A stretch of DNA of 64,000 bases, from assembly GCA_002118135.1 (NCBI GenBank), contig BDIU01000268.1, forward strand, positions 59,948 to 123,947, written 5' to 3'. This stretch comes from Trebouxia sp. TZW2008. Its lineage: Eukaryota; Chlorophyta; Trebouxiophyceae; Trebouxiales; Trebouxiaceae. Positions 33,801 to 43,900 of this stretch are shown here, in pieces; position 1 is the stretch's first letter, and the number at the start of each line of letters is the position of its first letter. The translations under genes were made by a program, and so were the position numbers. The notes beneath the pieces were generated by a model. It was not told the origin of the DNA and ran no database searches. It worked only from the letters and a program-made list of their open reading frames with translations.

Positions 33801-34634
33801 ACCGCATGACCTGGGGGACGCACAGTCAGCACCTGTGCTACAATGCATATTCTGCCAAGAATTTAGTGCATGAGCATGCCTGAAGTTGGCGCAATTTTTT
33901 CAGTGTGGAGCTTCCAATATGCATATTGCCCTTCCACAGTGACAATCTTATGGTACGGCTTCAGCTTCGTCACGAAGTGTGGTCACTTCAAACACTAGAG
34001 CATGCAGGATGCGGCAACTGATATCGTACATGAGATTGCGCTCATACCTCTGCATGTAGTGTGCGCATGCGGAAGTTGCTGTCCAAGCCAGATATGCTTT
34101 CCAAATTGTTATCATTCACCCACAGCACCTCCAAGTTCACCTGCATCATGCAGTAGTCATGACTATGTGCTGCTTGCACTGTCACATACAGCTCAACTGT
34201 GACATGCTGTGCTGTGTACAGCAGGCTGCCATGGAGTAGCGAAATCAGCTGACAGGAGACCATGCATGTGAAGCTGCCTTACCAGCCTCTCAAAACCCTC
34301 CAGATGCTCGAGCCCTGCATGCATCAAAGTTTGATGCGATTGTCAGGATGAGACCAATAATCTCTAGCTAGGAGCAACGTTAAGCTTCATCAGGAGCCAT
34401 GATACGGCACATGAGGCGACTTGACGGCATGCACACCTTTTCCTCCCATGAAAAGCTCTGTACAAACTGCATGACAATGAGTTTTTAGAGCATTGCTAGT
34501 CAAATGAGCTACAAGCGTATCTGTGTCTACTGTCCACTGTACTGTCAGCAGTTACCCTTGACATATTTGGCGTTTTTGCCTTCGCCGACCAGCAGGTGCA
34601 AGGGCTGGATTGAGCCTTCTGCAGCCTGCACCAT
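30807..34634 (-). CDS. Leucine-rich repeat protein, axonemal-LRR-like (9 exons found, 3' end unresolved)
   Basis: Exons in coding order: 34556-34634, 34437-34457, 34283-34314, 34048-34140, 33500-33646, 32895-32978, 32114-32227, 31446-31607, 30807-30876; phases agree at each junction, giving 267 residues. Repeats of the short LRR type run from about residue 38 to 150: LEHLEGFERL, VNLEVLWVNDNNLESISGL, RMRTLHAENNRICSLKG, FLETLDVSNNQLRNLPKL and FLTFLNLKGNPCCEEPDYR, closing with an LRR cap (AIPSLQILDLHQVTAGERK). After it come ATIGGRTSQL, FGKRAPAYDPAW and a Lys/Gln-rich tail (TSERSGLEQDLGQTVTRVKA, then a Pro-rich stretch). The layout recalls small cytoplasmic or axonemal LRR proteins, but I cannot assign the subfamily. 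The last placed exon ends in phase 1 and the next exon was not identified; reading through would add about 60 residues. Exon 2 is only 21 nt. Confidence 0.75.
31640..31745 (-). repeat. Head copy of LRR-gene exon 8
   Basis: About 100 bp repeat the acceptor and start of exon 8 (coding TSERSGLEQDLGQTxTRVKA), about 140 bp upstream in gene sense. After it the frame runs into unrelated sequence. Confidence 0.88.
31995..32530 (-). repeat. Edge copies of LRR-gene exon 7 on both sides
   Basis: A tail copy (donor plus segment coding PAWNVK) lies at about 31995-32035, and head copies (acceptor plus VTAGERK...GGRTS) at about 32308-32372 and 32484-32530. The intact exon is 32114-32227. Part of the third copy is replaced by other sequence. 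Confidence 0.78.
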
Positions 34635-35213
34635 ACTGCCAGGCGTGGTTTGCTAGAGCACTCTGTTTCACTGCCCAACTGGAACGGATCCCGATAGGTC
34701 ACAGGTAACAGAATGTCAAGGCCACGCACGAGAAGCGCCTATTGCCTGCGCAAATCTTCGTACACGCCGTTGCGCCCGACGGCACTGCAATGCGTTGTGC
34801 CAAAGCGTAGCGTACTGAAAATCTGATGCGCAAAGTCGCACAAGTCGCACTGACAACAAGCCTGACCTTGACCGGAATCTAAAAGTCAGGTCTGCAGTGC
34901 ACTGTATGCAGTTGACCCTTTAGGATGTATAAGATTTTACAGCTTCTTGAGGCTCATTGACATCGACAGCTGAAGAGGAAAGGAGACAAGGTAAGCTGCG
35001 ATGCATTCAGAAGACCTTGTCTTCTCCAGGAAATCTTCAAGGCGGCCTTGGACTCCGCAAGGTCCTGTCGTGCTTTGAAAGTACATGCAAACTTAATTTT
35101 CTGGCGGTGTCTCTATCAAAAAGGTCTAGATCTACACATCAACAACTGAGCAACCATCATCTTGCTGAAGAGCACATCACAAGCGGATACCAGGGCCAGA
35201 TCTTGATTGAATT
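34635..35213. other. Intergenic: LRR gene promoter side and 3' flank of the secreted-protein gene
   Basis: About 580 bp between the start of the minus-strand LRR gene and the stop of the next minus-strand gene. No exon supported. Confidence 0.45.
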
Positions 35214-38200
35214 CTAATCAGCAAAACCGCTCTGTGCTAATGCAATGTATACTGGGAATGTTTGCTCAGAATTTCCAATTGGCTCTGGGGTGAGGGTCCC
35301 AGAATTGAGTACAGCGCCATTAGGGAAATACATTCCGCCTGTGCTTGCATTGTCAGTCCCACATGTTGAGAGCAAAGTCTTTGCGTAACTAGCGATAGTG
35401 GCGCACAGGAAAGATGTGCCATTTTTGCCGCCCAGAATTACTTGACATTGCCCACCAATACCCAAAGCCGCGTTGTCACCACCCACAGAAGGTCCTGAAA
35501 ACATGTTTGTCACAGCACTGCTTGTGATGGGGAGGGAAGTGCCATTGACAACATGGCAAGTGGCGCCTTGATTTGCTTGCAATGCAGCAATGGCTTTGGT
35601 GCAGTCTGCTTTGGAAGGACGTCCGGTGATGTATGTAGGGCAGGTGGCAACTGCTGCGTGGCTGTTGCTGCTGCTTGTGTGCAGAAAGGCATCAGCACCT
35701 GCGCATGCAAGAGTAAATCCATCACATCCTCGTGGTTTTTTGAAGCTGTCAAGAGCAGCACGTGAGTCATGTACAAAGTATTTTTAGGCTCAAGCTGCAA
35801 GCGCTCAAGTGCAAAAGCAATTTCTGCAGCCTGGTCATAAGCAAAGTCAAAGCTATGGCAGTAGCAATTCTACATGTCCAGCAGTTGATTGCTCCAATAT
35901 GTACCTAGCTGGGCCTGCTGAGCCTGTCTAGCGTGCGTCTAGAATGAATGAAATGATGGTCCAGCACACAAAGCGTGAGAATGGGCTTGAGCTGCATGAC
36001 AGTTGCGTCTTGACTGCAGCGATAGTCCATGGCCAGATGTGCACAGAAGGTGCAAGCCTTAGGAATGCAACTCTCTCATGAAAACGATCTGCAAACCTGG
36101 CTTGCAACTCATGAGCACTGAAATACGGCATGACACAAGCTTGCAACACATGCTGTGTTGTGCCATGTATGCATGTGCATGTCCATACCCACAAGCACTT
36201 TTGCTTGAAGTCAGCAGGAGAGTCAGCACAAAAGACTTCAGTCTGCCGCATGCAATAGCAGCAGCCTTTCATCTGAGAAAAGTGTGCGTGAGTAAAGGCC
36301 AAAAGATGATGACATGGCAATAGTGACTCAAAGAGTCCCAGGACATACATTAGCAGCAGCCTCTTACCTTGAAACAGTTTGCATGGGTCAGGTCTAAAAG
36401 ATGATGGGATGGCATTGGTGACGGCTTGCCCAGCCGATCCACTGATGCCTTGTGCAGCAATCTGAGTGTTACACAGCAGCTGCAAGGGAGCTGTCTGCAC
36501 CTGCAACAAGTCGTATTTGCCACTTTGCATTGTGCTTAGCGAACATGCACGTTCTGGCAAATCGCATTGCAGCCAGTAGAAAGCACACTGGACCATGACA
36601 ATACCATTCATGCCTTGTGCAGCAATCTGAGTGTTGTACAGCAGTTGCAAGGAAGCTGTCTGCACCTGCAGTGAGCCAAATTTCATTGATTCATGCAAAC
36701 TGCGAGCTAGGCAGGCTCAAAGGGCCCAGCTAGGCACCAGGCAACTACATGAGCTATTGACAGTCTCCAGCCCACATTTGCCACTTGCCAGCAAAAACGT
36801 TGTGTTGACAGCAGTATGCATGATGTGCATGACAAAGCCCATCGCAGCCAGTAGAAAGCAAACTTGACCGTGGCTGCATCACTGATGCCTTGCGCAGCAA
36901 TCTGACTATTACACAGCAGCTGCAAGGGAGCTGACTGCACCTGCAATAAGCCACAACTCATGTGGCTGTGCAAAGCTATAAAATGCTGTCAAATTACACC
37001 TGACTCAGCTGTTCAGGACTGTGGAATGCACTGCTTACAAGATACTGGCAGCTTGCAGTATTGCTCATGAGATGCTTACCTGCGAAAATGCTTGCGCAAC
37101 AGCAGAGGCTGACCCTGCTCCAACAGCAGCAGCAACAAGGGTGGCAGTCAAGTCTGCTGAAGCAGTCCCTGCTGGTTGCTGTGTGGACTTTTCAACAGCA
37201 TGTGCAAAGGCAGCTTGCTGACTCTGCTTTGTCAATTTGGCTGCCTGGATGCTGCTTGTGAGATTCTTCACAGTCTGTGCCTCTGTGGATGTGCTGCCAT
37301 TGCTCAGTAAAGCTGTTGCAAACAGCAACTCTCCAATAGCTGTGGAATTGCCTGCAGTTGGCAGACAATCAGCAAATGCGCATCACTTCACATCTGTCAT
37401 GGTCAACGCATTTACGCACTGTAAGTTGAGCATCTATGCTGCTCGTAAGGTTCTTCCCCGTCTGTGCTTTGGTGGATGTGCTGCCAGTGCTCAGAAGGGC
37501 TGATGCAGATAACAATCCTCCAACAGCTGTGGTGTTGCCTGCAGATGTTTAGCTAGTGCGCCTCACTTCAACGTCTGTCATGGTCAGCAATGCACCCCTG
37601 CAGTATTGGCTGTTCACTTGCCCAGCGACGCTGTGTGTTGTGTGCTGTGCGCTGTGACGTAGCACGACTGCCAATGTCCACGCTGGTATGTTGATTCAGC
37701 TGATGATTTCGCTTTGTCACTGATCACGCGATTGTGCCAATATGAATCACAAAACTTCAAATCAAGCATCTGCTCCTAGTCAAGAACCATGTTGCGCAAC
37801 AGCTGGGACACAAGATGGTGTTGCTGCTGTGTCACAGCGAGGCGAGTTGAGACGTATGCTACTGCTTTCTTGCGGCGCTCACCTTGTGCTTGTTGAAGAT
37901 TAGCTGGTGTCAGACCGTATGCAGTGACAGCTGCTGCTGTCAGGGCTGATATCACCGATGGAGCAACCTTGATGCGCCCATTGTTGGAGACTTTGTCAAT
38001 GATGGTTTGAGCATCAAGTACATCAAAGTTGACCACACTGTTGTCTCCAAACCCGCCTGTGGGAGTCTGCTGCTTGAACTGCATGACACTGTCTCAGTTG
38101 CGCACAAGATGTGAAATAGGCAAAACTGCATGGCATGTAAGTGTGCGGCACTCATTGCCTTTTGCGAAACAGTCACATGGTGAGTGATGTTCAGGCACAG

Positions 38201-39061
38201 AAAAGAACAGGTTTTTTGCAGTCACACTGGCACTGTACCAAATCTTCTGTGTGACAGTAGGCACATTTGAGGTGCCTGCATAAGCTCTGATGGTATGCAG
38301 TTGCAACAAGTATGCACAATGCCAGCTTGTTGCTGACCTGCGCAAAGCCAGCCGCTAAGGCTTGATCCAAGCCAGCAAAGTGTGTAATCACCACCAAAGG
38401 CGTCAGTCCTTCTGACTGGAAAAAGCCAGGGTTTTCTATACTTGACTGCATGTAGGAGACAAGGGAGGCACCAACATCCTGAAACACTTGGGATTGGTTG
38501 GCTGCTGGCTTCAGCGATGCCAGTGCTTGCCCAAAGAATCTTTGATATGCAGATAGGTCGAGGTTGTTTGACTTGTTGCTGGTGTTACCGGCAGCACTTG
38601 TGTCCTGAGCATAGTAGAGCAGGTCATTTGCTGCTGAATTGATGAAGTCTCCATTGAGGGCTTGTCTGGATCCCTTGGGGCCTGCAACAGCTTACAGTGT
38701 GATGTATTGACATTGCAGTAATCAGCTGTGCGCACGCCATCAGGCAGTACACATTGCAGGCTGTACAGTCATGCAGATACAATGCTTGGCTTGCCACGGT
38801 GACTGCAGCTGAATATCAGAAAAGACAAGAACGCTGAACCGCCTTGCTGCACAGAAGCTCACCTGGGCCGGGTGCGGGAGCAAGTGTGTCCTCGAGAGCT
38901 GTCAGGGCAGCTGGCACCTTGCCCGATAACAAGTCACGCGTCGCGTCGCCGACTTCAGGCGTCGCTTCTGGCGCTGGTGCGGCGGCCAAACTTGCTGGAC
39001 CCCGAGCAAGCAGGTGAACAATGCAGGCGAAGGCAGCGGCGCAGCGAAAGTGAGGCATCAT
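35214..39061 (-). CDS. Secreted protein of unknown function (6 exons, 540 aa)
   Basis: Exons in coding order: 38863-39061, 38338-38681, 37883-38078, 37080-37351, 36368-36494, 35214-35698; phases 1,1,1,0,1 agree at all junctions (1623 nt). It begins with a signal peptide (MMPHFRCAAAFACIVHLLAR, Ala-rich to about residue 30), followed by a Pro/Ala linker (APAPEATPEV, LAPAPGPG). The middle is Ala/Gln/Ser-rich helical sequence (NDLLYYAQDTSAAGN, QALASLKPAANQSQ, LFATALLSNGSTSTEAQ, LVAAAVGAGSASAVAQ). The C-terminal 160 residues are Cys-containing and Gly/Thr/Ser-rich, with several N-glycosylation sequons (NGTS), and end in QSGFAD. The Cys spacing suggests a small disulfide-bonded extracellular domain. 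I recognise no family. It is read toward the LRR gene and away from the leucine-rich-repeat gene at 39454, with which it may share a promoter region. Confidence 0.72.
35905..35945 (+). mobile_element. LINE tail fragment, inverted relative to the others
   Basis: The sequence TAGCTGGGCCTGCTGAGCCT is the reverse complement of the tail word seen at 9448, 26937 and 36714, so this copy points the other way. It lies in the last intron of the secreted-protein gene. Confidence 0.5.
36598..36946 (-). repeat. Two head copies of exon 5 of the secreted-protein gene
   Basis: Copies of the acceptor and first about 60 nt (coding TAPLQLLCNTQIAAQGIS) lie at about 36598-36670 and 36881-36946, upstream of the intact exon at 36368-36494. 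A LINE tail (about 36712-36780) separates them. Confidence 0.88.
36712..36780 (-). mobile_element. LINE 3'-tail fragment
   Basis: GCTAGGCAGGCTCAAAGGGC and the following bases match the LINE tail next to 26937, with changes, in the same orientation. It lies between two exon-head copies, so it inserted into, or was carried within, the array. Confidence 0.55.
37441..37541 (-). repeat. Head copy of exon 4 of the secreted-protein gene
   Basis: About 100 bp repeat the start of exon 4 (coding GNSTAIGELLFATALLSNGS) as a diverged version (GNTTAVGGLLSASALLSTGS), about 190 bp upstream of the intact exon. Confidence 0.88.
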
Positions 39062-39453
39062 GTCGGATTGCCTTGCCAGAAGCTGGCGGCGGGACGAACT
39101 GTTGCACAAGCTGACTACGCCAAACTTGAGAGTGCCTCATGTCCAGGCGGCCTCCCGGGAGCCCAGACGCCGCTGCAAGAAGCAACCTGCTGCACGAAGC
39201 GTCAGCCATTGCTTGTCCTTTCTTCCAAAGAGTTTCTGGTTTCTCAGCGTTTCGTCACATGGCGGGCCTAATCCAGCTTGATCATGAGCTGTAACAGTCA
39301 CAGTAGACATGGCTCCGGATCCACAGACTGAGGATCTGACAAGTAACGGCCCTTCGGGCCAAAAAAAGGGCTGCAAGCACGTTTTTGCTAGGGCGGTTGC
39401 AGATGTCACACATTGCAATACACTGACAATGCTCAGGCGTCCTGCTGCCCAGG
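39062..39453. promoter_or_regulatory. Divergent promoter region, secreted-protein gene and LRR gene
   Basis: About 390 bp between the start codons of two divergently transcribed genes, so it should hold both promoters. No specific element can be identified. Confidence 0.45.
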
Positions 39454-40808
39454 ATGTGTGACAGCAGCGCGGTTTACAACACGCTGCTGGAGATATGCTG
39501 CGCAGAACATCATGACATCCACATACTGCTGGCGCACAGATGGGCCGGACTGAGGCAGCTAGATTTCCAGAATGTCAGTCTTGACGCTGGCTTGGTGGCA
39601 CAGCTCAATGCGGCAAATTTAACATCTCTGACGGACTTGAGCTTACATTGTAAGTACAAGGCTGTGGCAGACTGGAACCCGAGGGTATAGCAGAACTGGT
39701 CAAAGGGGCATATCCTCTGCTGGAAACACTGGATCTTAGTGAAACCAAGCTGGGCGCAGCTGCCATGCGTCCTTTGGCACAAGCGTACTGGCCACAACTC
39801 AAGCGTTTGAATCTTTCGTACAATTACATTGGTTCTGAGGCAATCAAGTGCTTGGTAGCATGCAAGTTGCCTTCTTTAGAATGGCTGTCACTTGATCACA
39901 ACTGGCTGGAAAATGAAGCTAGTGGCTATTCACTGGCAGAAAGCAATTGGCCAATGCTCAAGCAGCTCATACTCAGTTGGACTGATGTAGACTGCATCAT
40001 CTTGGAAGCAATGTTCGTAGGGGAGTGGCCATTGCTAGAAGAGCTCGATCTCAGCTGCGACCCCTTGAATGCTTCAGCAATGATCACACTGGCTTGGTCA
40101 ACATGGTCACAGCAATTGAAGCGCTTGCTGTTGGCTGACACTAGGCTGAACGATGATGGGCTGATGTACTTGATGTACTTGAAGATGTACCTTGTCAAGG
40201 GTCGATGGTGCTCCTTAGAGCATCTAGATTTGAGTGCAAACAAGTTTGGTGAAACAGCGTTTCTCAGTTTGACTGATCGTTTTGGTAGCGCCTTTCCTTT
40301 GCTACAATCTTTAGAGTTGAGTGGCAATGCTGTGAACCCCGTCTCTGGTGTCAGACTTGCAGCACTTGCTCTTCCGCATTTGAAATATATCGGTCTACGC
40401 GAGACGGACCTTGATGCAGCAGCCTTACAAATCATGATGTTTGGCAGCGAGAGCTTTCCCTTGCTGGAAGCGATTGATCTGTCAGACAATGCGTTTTCAT
40501 TGTTAGAGTATTCGCAAGCTTTGTTCGGCAGACCTTGCTACCCGCCCTTGATACAGGGAACAAATTATTTAGTACAGAAGTCAATGGGCTGGCTTCGCAG
40601 CAAATTTCCAAGGCTCACAAAAGCAGATCTGACCAAGCATGATGAAGAAGTTCGGCGCAACATTGCCCTCGTGGAGGGTCTGGACGTGGAATTTGTTGAC
40701 GCTTGTGGCAATCCCCTCGTAGAGGATCTGGATGAGGAGGGCTTTGAAGTTTATGACAGTGATAGCTACAATGATGACAATAGCACCAACAGTGCTGATC
40801 AAATGTAG
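39454..40808 (+). CDS. Leucine-rich repeat protein (RNI/F-box-LRR-like), with a frame break near 39650-39700
   Basis: Two open segments fit one protein. 39454-about 39660 encodes an N-terminus (CAEHHDIHILLAHRWAGLRQ) running into LRRs (LRQLDF, LTSLTDLSLH). From about 39690 to 40808 a second frame encodes more LRRs: PLLETLDLSETKLGAAAM, QLKRLNLSYNYIGSEAI, SLEWLSLDHNWLENEAS, LLEELDLSCDPLNASAM, SLEHLDLSANKFGETA, LLQSLELSGNAVNP and LLEAIDLSDNAF, then an acidic Asp/Asn/Ser tail (DSDSYNDDNSTNSADQM). The 26-28 residue spacing is that of ribonuclease-inhibitor-like LRRs, common in algal F-box and GALA proteins. Between the segments lies a strong donor (GTAAGT at 39651) and a CAG 21 nt later, but that 21-nt stretch preserves the wrong frame. 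So there is either an unusual intron, a one-base lesion, or two genes. The reading from 39765 alone is a 347-aa open frame. Confidence 0.7.
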
Positions 40809-40817
40809 AGTTTTGGT

Positions 40818-40822
40818 TGTAA
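40818..40822 (+). terminator. Candidate TGTAA poly(A) signal, LRR gene
   Basis: TGTAA lies 10 bp after the LRR gene stop. The 123-bp gap to the convergent CC-PP2C stop at 40932 leaves little room for either 3' UTR, so the transcripts may overlap. Confidence 0.4.
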
Positions 40823-40931
40823 AACAAATTGTCTTATCTATGCTGGCAATGCTGTGTCTAGCTAATGGCACTAGCTAGAACAGTTGCAACAGTTCCAAGC
40901 AGGCCCCTGCTTTATTACTCAGTCTGGAAGG

Positions 40932-43900
40932 TCACTGCCTGGCATTGAAGAAGCGCAGGCGCGCTGGCCTGCCCCCTGGTGTCACTGCAGCCTTGTGCAG
41001 CTCTGTCAGCTGGACCACAATGACAGTGATGTTGTCTGTGGACCCCAGGGCAATGGCATGCTGAACCTGCAGCAATGCAACCCACTTGTACCAGCTTATA
41101 TTGGTGACTCCCCCTGGCCATGCAATCGCAACGGCAGGGTCTGATGTCAAAGGCACAAAACTGTTGCACCATCTTGAAGGCTCCAAGTTGTGATCACATG
41201 ACAACAAGGCCACAGTAACGCGCTAGCAAAGAGTAAAGACACCAAGTTGTGATGACACAGGCCCTAAGCTGAGACAGTGATGCCATCGGCACCCACTGCA
41301 GATCTAATGATTTGGCTTGTGATCAGATGCTGCAGAATGGCAATTGGTGCACACGTTGGCAGCTATACCATTGGGCATTGCTGTAGCCATGCCATGCAGT
41401 GATGTTGGCACAGCTTTGTCAGCAAAAGCAACTGATAGCAGAGGATGTCAGGCGCAACCGGCACCAGACATGCCACAAGCCAGACATCAAAGCAACGCAA
41501 CCCACACAAATGCCCTCTCATGCATATACAGATAGCATTGCATAATCTTCTGAAAATCAGCACTGCAGTGTCAAGCAAACAGAAACGACAGCATCTGCCC
41601 CTTCCATCAATCAATGCATCACATGAATTGACAATCTGGAAAAGAAACAGAACTTGTCTTGCCAGAGCAGCTGCGCAGGTCTTGGGCATAGCACAGGGTT
41701 GCAACAAATGCCTCCTGCTACATATGCCTCCTGGCACAACCCGCAGCTGTCTATGAGCTTAAACATCTCGCATGCCATCACTGGCAACGAAAGTAAAAGG
41801 CCTGGGGTAAAAGGCACTTCTCACAGATGGAGCTGCACAAGTCTCAGGTGCAACACAGGGTTGCATCAACCGCCTCTTAGCATACGCCACAGCTGCCTGT
41901 GATGTCAGCAAATTCCACAGACCACCACTGACAATGCTTGAGAAGGGTCTGAGTCTTACCAATGGAGCTGCGCAAATCTTGGGAATGGCAAACTGTTGCA
42001 AGAAATGCCTCCTGAAATACTCATACTTGCCTGTGACTTTGCCACATCTCACTTATCACGACTGACCTGGCAATAAGCACACGGCATGGGACGCTTACCA
42101 ATGCAGCTGCGCAGGTCTCAGGCGAAGCGCAAGGTTGCATCAAATGCCTCCTGGCATACGCCACTGCTGCTGGTGAGGTCACCACATCCCACAGGCCATC
42201 ACTAGCAAGGATCAGCACCTCATTTGCCGGTCCTAGGCTGTGCTGAAACAGCTCTGGGGTGCTGATCAGGGGCCCTTCAGACTGGACTCTGCCCCCTGAG
42301 ACTTCTGTAACTGCCTTCAGCCCTGCACGACAGCAGCATATGGTTTGCAACGAGTGCATCTAGACATAGATGACAGCTGCCTGTGAGTTCACCACATTGC
42401 ACAGTCCATCACTAGCAAGGATCAACGCTTCATCAGCCAGTCCTAGGGAATGCTGGAACAGCTCTGGGGTGCTGATTAGGGATCTCTTGGGACTGTATCT
42501 TGCCCACAACACTTTGTAACTGCCTTCAGTCTCACACAAGGGTGCCATGATCTATGTATGCTTTTGCTGAGATTGCGGTCATGCTGATATTAAACTTCTG
42601 GTCACCAGCATTTCTGACATTGCAAATAGGCAGTGTTTGACAGAAAACTATGCACTCTACGCTGAGCTTGACAGAAGTGTGATTCAGCCTGTTGGAAGAG
42701 CATGCATTTGCTGCATTTGAAACAATGCCATTTTGGGCTGTGCTCAACATGTACATTGCTCAAAACTCAAGGCTGCAGCTGGTATATGTTGCAAAGTACA
42801 CCAAAGTATGCAATTTGAGCATGCAAAAGTACAAATGCCAGAAAGCCTCACCCTGCTTGCATCACCATCAACACAAACTATATACACAACATCACCAGCC
42901 TTCACTGACCTTGCAAGCTTACTTTGACAATGCAAACAACTCGTGACATGCATGACAAATGGCATATAGCAGTCCTGATGCAATGCACATTGCATAGCAG
43001 GGCAATTAGCTTGTTCTTGGACTGTCGTTGAGGTGATTGTGATGACTCACCTGTCAGTTCAAAGTCTCCAAGTGATCTGGACACCCCCAGCCTCTGTACC
43101 TCACCCCCCTCAGACCCCTCCCTGTTCAGGTACCCTCCCCCATCATCCCCAAAGAAGAGGTGTTCAGCCTGCAGCCTTCTAGCACCCTGGCTGCGCTCTA
43201 TCTCAGGCTTGTGATCTGTTGTCAAAACCACGGCATGAACCCTTGCATCCTCACCCCACCTACAGATTACATCAGATTGGCAAGAGTTGATACACGGCGT
43301 GACATGCAAACACAACAGTTGTGAGACAGGTGGAGCACATCCCCTGGCTGTGCTCCATCTGTCAGTCTTGTGATCAGTAGTCACAGCCGCAGCATGGGCC
43401 CTTTCATCCTTGACCCACCTACGAACAGGACCTTATATTGTGTTACTTCCTCTCAAGCTTAGAGTAATGTGCGTGCTGGCATGGCGCAAGTGATCTGTTT
43501 TCACAGCTGCAGCATGAGCTTTGCGTCTTCATTCCACCTGTTGGCCAACCGAGTCAACATAGTTGCCTCTAAACAAGATTGCAACTCAATTTCTCAGTTT
43601 TGACCTTGGTGACTGTGGCCCTTTTGACACACCAATTTGAGGGAACGAAGTCAGCTGGAATCTCAGCAGAGGAGAATCGAACAGCAGGAATCAACAGCAG
43701 AAATGAGCAGCACCACAAATCAGAAGCACCAGAAATCACCCAGAATCAACATTAGAGGAAACATCAAGCAGCAGAAAATTCACCTGCCCAAAACAATTTT
43801 GCAGTCGCCCACATGGGCAGCATGCAACTGCCCCTCATGCAGCACCGCCATCAAGTCTTGCGACTGCAAATTTCTGCTTTATGCATGACGTTTCACATTT

